9,540 nucleotides of DNA from Acidimicrobiia bacterium (GTDB lineage Bacteria; Actinomycetota; Acidimicrobiia; Spongiisociales; UBA5794), in contig JACDBE010000121.1 in assembly GCA_013695075.1 (NCBI GenBank), forward strand, positions 1 to 9,540, given 5' to 3'. Numbering within the stretch: position 1 is the stretch's first letter; the number at the start of each line of letters is the position of its first letter. The position numbers were made by a program, and so were the translations under genes. Under the pieces are notes generated by a model. That model made no database searches. It had not been told where the DNA came from and saw only the letters and a program-made list of their open reading frames with translations. This document shows positions 1 through 5,774 of the stretch, one piece after another.

Positions 1-790
1 GGAAAAGATCGCCGCCGAGGCCCGGCTCGCCGCCGGAGGACCCGCCGAGCGCCGCCGCTCCGCCAAGTCCCGTGCCGAGACCGCCGCCGGTGAGGGCGGT
101 GGCCGCCGCCTCATCGAGGCCGGGGGAGGCAAGCGGGTCATCGAGGCCGGTGGCGGCAAGCGCCCCGGTCGCCGGCTGATCGAGGCCGGTGGGGGGCGCC
201 GGCTCACCACCAGCGACGCCGCCGCCGAATTCGACGCCGCCCGCTCCGACACCGATGAAACCGACCGACCAGGCATCCCCGACACAGCGGACACCGTCAA
301 AGGCTCGAACGACCTGGCCCCGGTGGCGACCCCTGACACAACCGAAACCGGGACGCAGGGACCCGCCGACACTTCCGCCGAGCCGGACTCCGAGGACGAG
401 GCCATCGCTGCAAGCATCGAGGCCGAGACCGCAGCCGACGAGGTGCTCGCCGCCGTCGACGCCGCCGCCGCGGGTGCCGACGCCACGGGCGCCCACGATG
501 CCGATAGTGCGGTCGCTGAGGCCGCCGACACCGTGGAAGCCGACGGTTCGAGTGCATCCACCGACTCCGGCGTTGGTGACGCTACGGCCGCGGACGACGC
601 CGACGTTTCTGCCGGCTCGGCTGACTCGAACGATTCGGGGGATTCCGCTGACTCGGACGATTCGGGCGACTCGGCCGAATCGGACGATTCGGCCGACTCT
701 GACACCGATGCTGCCGAGCCCTCCGGCGGTGGGGACGACGCCTCGACCTCCACACCTGAGGGCGCTGGCGACGGCGGGGAGGTGCGCTGA
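1..790 (+). CDS. rpsC: 30S ribosomal protein uS3 (S3), C-terminal part with a very long low-complexity tail; 5' end outside window
   Basis: The frame is open from base 2 to the TGA at 788-790, giving 262 visible residues. The first residues (EKIAAEARLAAGG) resemble the end of the uS3 core as I remember it in some deep-branching actinobacteria, and the gene sits directly before rplP, where rpsC belongs. uS3 is a small-subunit head protein that lines the mRNA entry channel. After about residue 13 the protein leaves the family's usual form. Visible residues 14-68 are basic and Gly-rich, with three copies of a R-L/V-I-E-A-G-G-G-K/R unit. Residues 69-262 are Ala/Asp/Ser/Thr/Glu-rich, with about 54 acidic and only 4 basic residues by hand count, and are probably disordered. 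The extension (about 250 residues) exceeds the whole E. coli uS3 (about 233). The reading frame is intact with no internal stop, so I read it as a true extension and not a frameshift. Identity rests on context plus a short core stretch. Confidence 0.85.
   Translation, partial: EKIAAEARLAAGGPAERRRSAKSRAETAAGEGGGRRLIEAGGGKRVIEAGGGKRPGRRLIEAGGGRRLTTSDAAAEFDAARSDTDETDRPGIPDTADTVKGSNDLAPVATPDTTETGTQGPADTSAEPDSEDEAIAASIEAETAADEVLAAVDAAAAGADATGAHDADSAVAEAADTVEADGSSASTDSGVGDATAADDADVSAGSADSNDSGDSADSDDSGDSAESDDSADSDTDAAEPSGGGDDASTSTPEGAGDGGEVR
107..199 (+). repeat. 27-bp coding repeats, three copies, in the rpsC tail (basic Gly-rich part)
   Basis: Copies at 107-133, 134-160 and 173-199 each encode the nine-residue unit R-(L/V)-I-E-A-G-G-G-(K/R). 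The first two are tandem. The third follows after a 12-base spacer encoding RPGR. All three share the core ATCGAGGCCGG, at 113-123, 140-150 and 179-189. Third-position differences between copies (GGG, GGT, GGC for Gly) show that the repeat is kept mainly at protein level. Confidence 0.85.
623..703 (+). repeat. 27-bp tandem Ser/Asp coding repeat, three copies, in the rpsC tail (acidic part)
   Basis: Units at 623-649, 650-676 and 677-703 encode DSNDSGDSA, DSDDSGDSA and ESDDSADSD in the rpsC frame. All three carry the shared string ACGATTCGG. The block lies inside a longer Asp/Ser/Ala-rich stretch and looks like slippage or duplication within low-complexity coding DNA. Confidence 0.8.
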
Positions 791-791
791 G

Positions 792-1205
792 ATGCTGATG
801 CCCAAGCGCACCAAGTATCGCAAGACGCATAAGGGGCGGATGAAGGGTATGGCCAAGGGCGGCGCCACCGTCAGCTTCGGCGACTACGGGTTGCAGGCCC
901 AGGAGGCGGGTTGGATCACCGCCCGCCAGATCGAGGCCGCCCGTATCGCCATGACCCGCGCTATCAAGCGAGGCGGCAAGGTGTGGATCAACATCTTCCC
1001 TGACAAGCCCATCACCGAGAAGCCGGCGGAGACACGCATGGGCTCGGGCAAGGGCAACCCGGAGTACTGGGTGGCGGTCATCAAGCCGGGCCGGGTGATG
1101 TTCGAGATGGCCGGGGTCACCGAGGAGCTGGCCCGTGAGGCCATGCGGCTGGCCGCCCACAAGCTCCCCGTGAAGACCCGGTTCGTGCTTAGGGACGAGC
1201 TGTGA
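792..1205 (+). CDS. rplP: 50S ribosomal protein uL16 (L16)
   Basis: This 137-residue protein of the large subunit helps shape the A-site and peptidyl transferase surroundings and is a late assembly protein. The family pattern runs the full length: N-terminal MLMPKRTKYRK, then GLQAQEAGWITARQIEAAR, WINIFPDKPITEKPAETRMG, the GKGNPEYWVAVIKPG segment, and the ending EMAGVTEELAREAMRLAAHK. Length matches the usual 136-145 residues. The ATG at 792 is chosen because the family begins MLMPKR and because GGAGG at 778-782 lies 9 bases upstream. A second in-frame ATG at 798 is too close to that site. The gene starts one base after the rpsC stop, so it is probably translationally coupled to it. Confidence 0.98.
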   Translation: MLMPKRTKYRKTHKGRMKGMAKGGATVSFGDYGLQAQEAGWITARQIEAARIAMTRAIKRGGKVWINIFPDKPITEKPAETRMGSGKGNPEYWVAVIKPGRVMFEMAGVTEELAREAMRLAAHKLPVKTRFVLRDEL

Positions 1206-1423
1206 AAGCCATCGAACTCCGCAACCAGACCTACCGCGAGCTCACCGCCAAGCTGGACGAGTCCAAGGAGGAGCTGTTCAACCTGCGCTTCCAGATGGCG
1301 ACCAACCAGCTGGACAACACGGCGCGCCTGCGCCAGGTGCGCCGCGAGGTGGCCAGGATCAACACCGTCATGCGCCAGATGCAGCTGGAGGAATGGCGCC
1401 GACAGCAGGAGGGCTCGGCATGA
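1202..1423 (+). CDS. rpmC: 50S ribosomal protein uL29 (L29)
   Basis: This is a 73-residue helical-hairpin protein that sits near the polypeptide exit tunnel, where trigger factor and SRP dock. The signature EELFNLRFQMATNQL followed by DNTARLRQVRREVARI is clear. The start is GTG at 1202, overlapping the rplP stop as GTGA, with AGGGA at 1191-1195 as its Shine-Dalgarno site. The C-terminal extension is a short Gln/Arg-rich tail. Identity is certain. The GTG start is supported by spacing and by the family N-terminus (MKAIELR). Confidence 0.97.
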   Translation: MKAIELRNQTYRELTAKLDESKEELFNLRFQMATNQLDNTARLRQVRREVARINTVMRQMQLEEWRRQQEGSA

Positions 1424-1680
1424 CCGACGAACGTGGACGCCGCAAGATCCGCACCGGGACCGTCATCTCCGACGCCCGCGACAAGACGATCACCGTCGAG
1501 GTCGTCTCCTCGAAGCGTCACCCCAAGTACGGCAAGACCATGCCCACCCGCAAGCGCTTCCACGCCCACGACGAGACCAACCAGGCTCGACTGGGCGACA
1601 CGGTGCGTATCGTCGAGACCCGGCCGCTGTCCAAGTCCAAGCGGTGGCGGGTGGCCGAGGTCGTGGAGCGTGCCCGATGA
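1420..1680 (+). CDS. rpsQ: 30S ribosomal protein uS17 (S17)
   Basis: This 86-residue OB-fold protein is an early 16S rRNA binder in the small-subunit body. Family motifs are RTGTVISDARDKTITVEV near residues 11-28, then HPKYGKTMPTRKRFHAHDE, and GDTVRIVETRPLSKSKRWRV near the end. The start is ATG at 1420, overlapping the rpmC stop as ATGA, with a full AGGAGG at 1407-1412 seven bases upstream. The frame is open further upstream to a possible start at 1393, but the added residues are not family-like. Confidence 0.97.
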   Translation: MTDERGRRKIRTGTVISDARDKTITVEVVSSKRHPKYGKTMPTRKRFHAHDETNQARLGDTVRIVETRPLSKSKRWRVAEVVERAR

Positions 1681-2045
1681 TCCAGACCGAGAGCCGGCTG
1701 CGGGTGGCGGACAACACCGGAGCCCGCGAGGTGCTGTGCATCCGGGTGCTCGGCGGGTCGCGCCGCCGCTACGCCCATGTCGGGGACGTCATCGTCGGCG
1801 CCGTCAAGGAGGCCACCCCGGGGGGTACGGTGAAGAAGGGCGAAGTGGTCAAGGCGGTGGTGGTGCGCACCCGCAAGGAGATCCGCCGCCAGGACGGCAG
1901 CTACATCCGCTTCGACGACAACGCCTGCGTCCTCATCAATGACCAGCAGCAGCCTCGGGGCACCCGCATCTTCGGGCCGGTGGGTCGGGAGCTGCGCGAC
2001 AAGAAGTTCATGCGCATCGTCTCGCTCGCCCCGGAGGTGTTGTGA
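1677..2045 (+). CDS. rplN: 50S ribosomal protein uL14 (L14)
   Basis: At 122 residues this is exactly the usual family length. uL14 is a large-subunit interface protein that contacts 16S rRNA in an intersubunit bridge and is the docking site for silencing factor RsfS. The N-terminus MIQTESRLRVADNTGAREV, then GDVIVGAVKEATPGG and VVRTRKEIRRQDGSYIRFDD, and the ending RGTRIFGPVGRELRDKKFMR are diagnostic. The start ATG overlaps the rpsQ stop as ATGA. Confidence 0.98.
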   Translation: MIQTESRLRVADNTGAREVLCIRVLGGSRRRYAHVGDVIVGAVKEATPGGTVKKGEVVKAVVVRTRKEIRRQDGSYIRFDDNACVLINDQQQPRGTRIFGPVGRELRDKKFMRIVSLAPEVL

Positions 2046-2350
2046 TGAAGCTCAAGGTGGGTGACACCGTGCGGGTCATCTCCGGCAAGGACAAAGGCAC
2101 GGAGAGCCGCATCGCCCGCGTCATCAAGCAGCGCAACAAGATCATCGTCGAGGGGGTGGCCACCGCCAAGCGTCATCAGCGCCCCACCGGCCAGACCATG
2201 CAGGGAGGGATCATCGACAAGGACATGCCCATCGACGCCTCCAACGTCATGATCGTGTGCCCCGACTGCGGCCCCACCAGGATCGGGGCCCGCTTCGACG
2301 AGGAGGGCACCAAACGTCGGGTGTGCCGCAAGTGCGGGGGTGACCTGTGA
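2045..2350 (+). CDS. rplX: 50S ribosomal protein uL24 (L24), zinc-finger (C+) type
   Basis: This is a 101-residue KOW-domain protein that starts 50S assembly and lies near the tunnel exit. The KOW part is at residues 1-30 (KVGDTVRVISGKDKGTESRI), followed by the family stretch KRHQRPTGQTMQGG. The C-terminal part has two CxxC pairs (Cys72 and Cys75, Cys94 and Cys97). This fits a zinc ribbon as in the Thermus protein and unlike the cysteine-free E. coli and Bacillus forms. ATG at 2045 is preferred over the adjacent GTG at 2042: GGAGG at 2033-2037 is 7 bases from the ATG but only 4 from the GTG. The start shares one base with the rplN stop (TGATG). Confidence 0.96.
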   Translation: MKLKVGDTVRVISGKDKGTESRIARVIKQRNKIIVEGVATAKRHQRPTGQTMQGGIIDKDMPIDASNVMIVCPDCGPTRIGARFDEEGTKRRVCRKCGGDL

Positions 2351-2904
2351 CCCCCCGCTTCAAGCAGCGCTACCACGACGAGATCCGGGCCCAGTTGCAG
2401 GAGCAGCTGGAGCTGGCCAACGTCATGGAGGTCCCCCGGCTGCTCAAGATCGTGGTCAACATGGGTCTGGGCGACGCCGCCGCCGACGCCAAGCTGGTCG
2501 ATGGAGCCGTCGCCGACATGCGAGCCATCGTCGGCCAGCAGCCCCGGGTGAACCGGGCCCGCAAGTCGATCGCCAACTTCAAGCTGCGCGAGGGGATGCC
2601 CATCGGGGTCTCCGCCACCCTACGCGGCGATCGCATGTGGGAGTTCTTCGACCGGTTGGTCACATTGGCCATCCCCAGGATCCGTGACTTCCGGGGCCTC
2701 AGCCCCACCGGGTTCGACGGCGCCGGCAACTACACGTTCGGGGTCACCGAGCAGTTGATCTTCCCCGAGATCGAGTACGACCAGGTTGGCAAGGTGCGTG
2801 GCATGGACATCACCTTCGTGACCACGGCAAGGACCGATGAACAGGGCCGGGCGTTCCTCGACGCCTTCGGCTTCCCGTTCCGGCGGCAACAGGCAGGTGT
2901 GTGA
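2347..2904 (+). CDS. rplE: 50S ribosomal protein uL5 (L5)
   Basis: This 185-residue protein is part of the 5S rRNA complex in the central protuberance and contacts the P-site tRNA and uS13. Recognisable segments are MEVPRLLKIVVNMGLG, the region KSIANFKLREGMPIGVSATL, then RIRDFRGLSPTGFDGAGNYT, and EQLIFPEIEYD. The end (GMDITFVTTARTDEQGRAF) carries the family's thumb-like C-terminus. The start is GTG, overlapping the rplX stop as GTGA. In E. coli the start of this gene is where uS8 represses the spc operon. I cannot see a convincing copy of that structure here by eye. Confidence 0.98.
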   Translation: MTPRFKQRYHDEIRAQLQEQLELANVMEVPRLLKIVVNMGLGDAAADAKLVDGAVADMRAIVGQQPRVNRARKSIANFKLREGMPIGVSATLRGDRMWEFFDRLVTLAIPRIRDFRGLSPTGFDGAGNYTFGVTEQLIFPEIEYDQVGKVRGMDITFVTTARTDEQGRAFLDAFGFPFRRQQAGV

Positions 2905-3209
2905 TGGCCAAGAAATCGATGATCAACAAGAACAACCGGCGCCGGGAGCTGGTCGACCGTTACGCCGGGCGGCGTGCCGAGCTGATCCTGGTGATCAAGG
3001 ACCCGGAGCGGTCCTACGAGGAGAAGAGGGAGGCATACCAGGCGCTGGCCAAGATGCCGCGCGATGCCAGCGCCACCCGCTACCGCAACCGCTGCGGGGT
3101 CTCCGGTCGTCCCCGGGCCTACTTCCGCAAGTTCGGCATGTCGCGGATAGCGCTGCGCCAGCTGGCGCACAACGGCGAGCTGCCCGGTGTCAGGAAGGCC
3201 TCCTGGTGA
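2904..3209 (+). CDS. rpsN: 30S ribosomal protein uS14 (S14), long zinc-free (C-) form
   Basis: This is a 101-residue small-subunit head protein. It is the long form, with an N-terminal helical arm (residues 1-50) that the 61-residue zinc form lacks. The C-terminal family signature is present: RNRCGVSGRPRAYFRKFGMS followed by GELPGVRKASW. Only one cysteine (Cys64) is present, so there is no CxxC zinc site. Many actinobacteria carry the short zinc form at this position, so the long form is notable. ATG at 2904 overlaps the rplE stop by one base (TGATG). The GTG at 2901 is only 2 bases from the AGGT at 2895-2898 and is rejected. Confidence 0.97.
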   Translation: MAKKSMINKNNRRRELVDRYAGRRAELILVIKDPERSYEEKREAYQALAKMPRDASATRYRNRCGVSGRPRAYFRKFGMSRIALRQLAHNGELPGVRKASW

Positions 3210-3604
3210 TGTACACCGACCCCATCGCCGACATGCTCACCCGCATCCGTAACGCCAACCAGGCACTGCACGCCGAGGTCAGCATGCCCGCCTCCAAGAT
3301 CAAGGAGGGCATCGCCGAGATCCTCGCCGCCGAGGGGTATGTCGACAGCTTCAAGGTGCAGGAGGCGGGAGTGGGGCGCGCCCTCACCATCCGGCTCCGC
3401 TACGGCGACGACCGGGGGCGGGTGCTCAAGGGGATCAAGCGCATCTCCTCACCAGGGCACCGGGTGTACCGGGCGGCGGCATCGATAACGCGGGTGCAGG
3501 GCGGGCTCGGCGTCGCCATCCTGTCGACGTCGCAGGGACTGCTCACCGACCGTGAGGCGCGCCGCCGCAACGTCGGTGGCGAAGTCGTCTGCGAGGTGTG
3601 GTGA
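3209..3604 (+). CDS. rpsH: 30S ribosomal protein uS8 (S8)
   Basis: This 131-residue protein binds the central domain of 16S rRNA and, in E. coli, is the autogenous repressor of the spc operon. N-terminal MYTDPIADMLTRIRNA and the C-terminal block GGLGVAILSTSQGLLTDREA are clear family marks, followed by the ending NVGGEVVCEVW. The STSQG loop at residues 106-110 is the conserved rRNA-contacting turn. ATG at 3209 shares one base with the rpsN stop. The length is typical and nothing looks broken. Confidence 0.98.
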   Translation: MYTDPIADMLTRIRNANQALHAEVSMPASKIKEGIAEILAAEGYVDSFKVQEAGVGRALTIRLRYGDDRGRVLKGIKRISSPGHRVYRAAASITRVQGGLGVAILSTSQGLLTDREARRRNVGGEVVCEVW

Positions 3605-3607
3605 ACC

Positions 3608-4144
3608 ATGAGCCGCATCGGTAACAGCCCTATCGCGGTTCCGGCAGGTGTCGACGTCGTCGTCGACGGTCGCAACGTGTCCGTCAAGGGACCGAGGGGA
3701 TCGCTGCAGCGATCGATCGACCGCCGCATCACGGTCTCGGTCGACGACGGGGTGATCACCCTGAGACGTGACGGCGACGAGGCCGAGGTGCGGGCTCTGC
3801 ACGGCCTGTACCGGGCGTTGGTGGCCAACATGGTCATCGGGGTTTCGGACGGCTACCGCAAGGAGCTCCAGGCGGTCGGTGTCGGCTACCGCGCCAGCCT
3901 GCAAGGCCGCCGCCTCCAGCTCCAGGTGGGCTTCTCCCACCCGGTGGCGGTGGAGGCTCCCGACGGAATCAACTTCGAGGTTCCCGAGCCGACCAGGATC
4001 GTCGTCACCGGGATCGACAAGGAACTGGTGGGGCAGACGGCGGCCGACATCCGTCGCATCCGCCCCCCCGAGCCGTACAAGGGCAAGGGCATCCGCTACG
4101 TCGACGAGCGGGTGCGCCGCAAGGCCGGCAAGGCGGGTGGGTGA
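3608..4144 (+). CDS. rplF: 50S ribosomal protein uL6 (L6)
   Basis: This 178-residue protein has two similar alpha/beta domains (about residues 1-82 and 83-178) and sits near the sarcin-ricin loop, where translation factors bind. The start MSRIGNSPIAVPAGV, the internal VSDGYRKELQAVGVGYRA, and the C-terminal RPPEPYKGKGIRYVDERV are diagnostic. The ATG at 3608 follows the rpsH stop by 3 bases, with GAGGTG at 3593-3598 upstream. The last residues (RRKAGKAGG) form the usual basic tail. Confidence 0.98.
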   Translation: MSRIGNSPIAVPAGVDVVVDGRNVSVKGPRGSLQRSIDRRITVSVDDGVITLRRDGDEAEVRALHGLYRALVANMVIGVSDGYRKELQAVGVGYRASLQGRRLQLQVGFSHPVAVEAPDGINFEVPEPTRIVVTGIDKELVGQTAADIRRIRPPEPYKGKGIRYVDERVRRKAGKAGG

Positions 4145-4497
4145 TGCGCGGTTCACGTGCCGACGCCAGGCGGAGGCGACACCTGCGGGTGCGCAAGACC
4201 TTGCGGGGCACCGGGGCTCGTCCCCGGCTCGCCGTGTTCCGCTCCAACCGCTACATCTACGCCCAGCTGATCGACGACGACACCGGGGCCACCATTGCCT
4301 CGGCTTCTTCCCGGGAGAGCGGTCTCGCCGCGCGCAGCCTCAACCTGGAGACGGCCACCGAGGTGGGCAAGCTGATCGCCGGGCGGGCAGCCGATGCCGG
4401 GGTGTCGACCGTGGTGTTCGATCGTGGCGGTTTCGCCTTCCACGGTCGGGTCAAGGCGCTCGCCGATGGGGCCCGCCAGGCCGGGCTCGAGTTCTGA
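4144..4497 (+). CDS. rplR: 50S ribosomal protein uL18 (L18)
   Basis: This 117-residue 5S rRNA-binding protein acts with uL5 in the central protuberance. The Arg-rich N-terminus (residues 1-28, RRRRHLRVRKTLRGT) is followed by RPRLAVFRSNRYIYAQLIDD. The C-terminal motif is VVFDRGGFAFHGRVKALADG with AGLEF at the end. ATG at 4144 shares one base with the rplF stop. The in-frame GTG at 4141 is an alternative that adds one residue. No strong Shine-Dalgarno is visible, so translation may rely on coupling to rplF. Confidence 0.97.
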   Translation: MRGSRADARRRRHLRVRKTLRGTGARPRLAVFRSNRYIYAQLIDDDTGATIASASSRESGLAARSLNLETATEVGKLIAGRAADAGVSTVVFDRGGFAFHGRVKALADGARQAGLEF

Positions 4498-4518
4498 GAG
4501 AGAGTTGAGGAGCATCCC

Positions 4519-5088
4519 GTGACCAGCAGGAGAATGGACAGCCGTGTCCGCGATTCGGAGTTCGAGGAGCGGGTCATCGCCATCAACCGGGTGGCCAAGG
4601 TGGTCCAGGGGGGTCGGCGGTTCTCGTTCACTGCGCTGGTCACCGTCGGCAACGGCAAGGGCCGGGTGGGGATCGGCTACGGCAAGGCCAAGGAGGTCCC
4701 CACCGCCATCCAGAAGGGCATCGAGATCGCCAAGCGGAGCATGGTCGACGTACCCATGGCGGGGACCACCATCATCCACGAGGTGATCGGTGTCCATGGC
4801 GCCTCCCGGGTGATGCTCAAACCCGCCTCGCCGGGTACCGGGGTCATCGCCGGGGGAGCGGTGCGCCAGATCCTGGAAGCGGCCGGCATCCGCGACGTCC
4901 TGGCCAAGTCGCTGGGCTCACCCACCCACGTCAACGTGGCCAAGGCCACCATGGATGCCATCGCCCGCCAGCGCCGCCCCGAAGAGGTGGCCCGGGCCCG
5001 GGGCAAGCGTCCCGAGGAGATCTTCCCCCCGGCGCTGCTCGCCGCCTACCGGTCGGCGGAGCTGATGAAGACCCAGGTGAGTGAGTGA
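4519..5088 (+). CDS. rpsE: 30S ribosomal protein uS5 (S5)
   Basis: This 189-residue protein at the mRNA entry and the decoding-side shoulder affects translational accuracy. Residues 15-80 form the double-stranded-RNA-binding-like domain (EERVIAINRVAKVVQGGRRF and VTVGNGKGRVGIGYGKAKEV). Residues 95-150 form the second domain (ASRVMLKPASPGTGVIAGG and GSPTHVNVAKATMDA). The GTG at 4519 is chosen because GAGGAG at 4507-4512 is 6 bases upstream. An ATG at 4534 would remove five residues and leave poor spacing. The 21-base gap before this gene is the longest between ribosomal genes here. Confidence 0.98.
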   Translation: MTSRRMDSRVRDSEFEERVIAINRVAKVVQGGRRFSFTALVTVGNGKGRVGIGYGKAKEVPTAIQKGIEIAKRSMVDVPMAGTTIIHEVIGVHGASRVMLKPASPGTGVIAGGAVRQILEAAGIRDVLAKSLGSPTHVNVAKATMDAIARQRRPEEVARARGKRPEEIFPPALLAAYRSAELMKTQVSE

Positions 5089-5089
5089 C

Positions 5090-5275
5090 ATGGCGGGCAC
5101 GCTGCGCATCACGCTGATCAAGAGTGTCATCGGGGAGAAGCCGAAGACCCGGGCAACCGTGGAGAGCCTCGGGCTGCGCAAGATCCGCCAGACGGTAGAG
5201 CGCCCCGACTCGCCGGACGTGCGGGGGATGATCTTCCGGGCACGGCACTTGCTGGACGTCGAGGAGCCGTCATGA
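5090..5275 (+). CDS. rpmD: 50S ribosomal protein uL30 (L30)
   Basis: This 61-residue large-subunit protein has the family's ferredoxin-like small fold. LRITLIKSVIGEKPKTRATV is followed by LGLRKIRQTVERPDSPDVRG, ending in MIFRARHLLDVEE. The ATG at 5090 lies one base past the rpsE stop, 9 bases from AGGTGA at 5075-5080. The GTG at 5081 in the same frame directly abuts that site and is rejected. It sits between rpsE and rplO as expected. Confidence 0.97.
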   Translation: MAGTLRITLIKSVIGEKPKTRATVESLGLRKIRQTVERPDSPDVRGMIFRARHLLDVEEPS

Positions 5276-5709
5276 AGCTGCATCACCTCAAGCCCGCACC
5301 AGGCTCCAAGTCTAAGAAGATCCGGGTGGGCCGGGGCGAGAGCGGGCGGCGGGGCAAGACCGCCGGTCGCGGCACCAAGGGCCAAAAGGCGCGCGGTCAG
5401 GTGCGTCCCGGGTTCGAGGGCGGCCAGATGCCGCTGCAGCGCCAGCTGCCCAAGCTCAAGGGCTTCAAGAACCGCAACAAGGAGTACTTCGCCCTCATCA
5501 ACGTGGGGCGGCTCAACCAGTTCGAGGCGGGCACCGAGGTGACCCCGGAGGTGTTGCGCGCCGCTGGGCTGGTCAAGCACCGGGGCCGGATCAAGGTGCT
5601 CGGCGAGGGGGACATCGATCGCCCCCTGGCGGTGAGGGCCCACGCCTTCAGCCTCGGCGCCGTGGAGAAGATCAAGGCAGCGGGCGGCTCGGCCGACGTC
5701 GTCGACTGA
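5272..5709 (+). CDS. rplO: 50S ribosomal protein uL15 (L15)
   Basis: This 145-residue protein has a long basic N-terminal extension that threads into 23S rRNA (residues 1-50: MKLHHLKPAPGSKSKKIRVG, then RGTKGQKARGQVRPGFEGGQ) and a globular C-terminal domain (residues 60-145). The motif GGQMPLQRQLPKLKGF is typical. The ATG overlaps the rpmD stop as ATGA, with GAGGAG at 5261-5266 five bases upstream. It is the last ribosomal protein gene before secY. Confidence 0.98.
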   Translation: MKLHHLKPAPGSKSKKIRVGRGESGRRGKTAGRGTKGQKARGQVRPGFEGGQMPLQRQLPKLKGFKNRNKEYFALINVGRLNQFEAGTEVTPEVLRAAGLVKHRGRIKVLGEGDIDRPLAVRAHAFSLGAVEKIKAAGGSADVVD

Positions 5710-5774
5710 CCGCCGAACCCGACCCGACCACTAACCTCTCCTCGTCTCGATACCACCAAGGGACCCCAGCGCTC

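Noticed and set aside
323..790. A separate 155-residue acidic protein starting at ATG 323
   Set aside because: The frame continues upstream without a stop to base 2 and joins the uS3 core, and no Shine-Dalgarno site precedes 323. It is the rpsC tail and not its own gene.
189..791. Long open frame upstream of and in frame with rplP, which would make a 338-residue protein
   Set aside because: The added 201 residues are Pro/Thr/Arg-rich and look like an out-of-frame reading of the rpsC tail. uL16 has a normal family N-terminus and a Shine-Dalgarno site at the 792 start. The rpsC frame fits the end of uS3.
582..1160. Long - strand open frame opposite rpsC and rplP, and similar frames opposite other ribosomal genes (for example 3449-4156, 4918-5643, 6330-7178, 7555-8385)
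   Set aside because: High-GC coding DNA leaves long open antisense frames. The translations are rich in Arg/Pro/His/Gly and show no family motifs, while the + strand products are unmistakable.
2347..2450. An uS8-binding regulatory structure at the rplE start, as in E. coli
   Set aside because: I looked for a bulged helix resembling the 16S rRNA site of uS8 and could not identify one by eye. A covariance search would be needed.
5710..5774. Possible promoter before secY (CTGACC at 5706-5711 with TAACCT at 5732-5737)
   Set aside because: The spacing between the boxes is 20 bases, too long for a usual housekeeping promoter, and the -10 match is weak. The gap may just be untranslated operon sequence.
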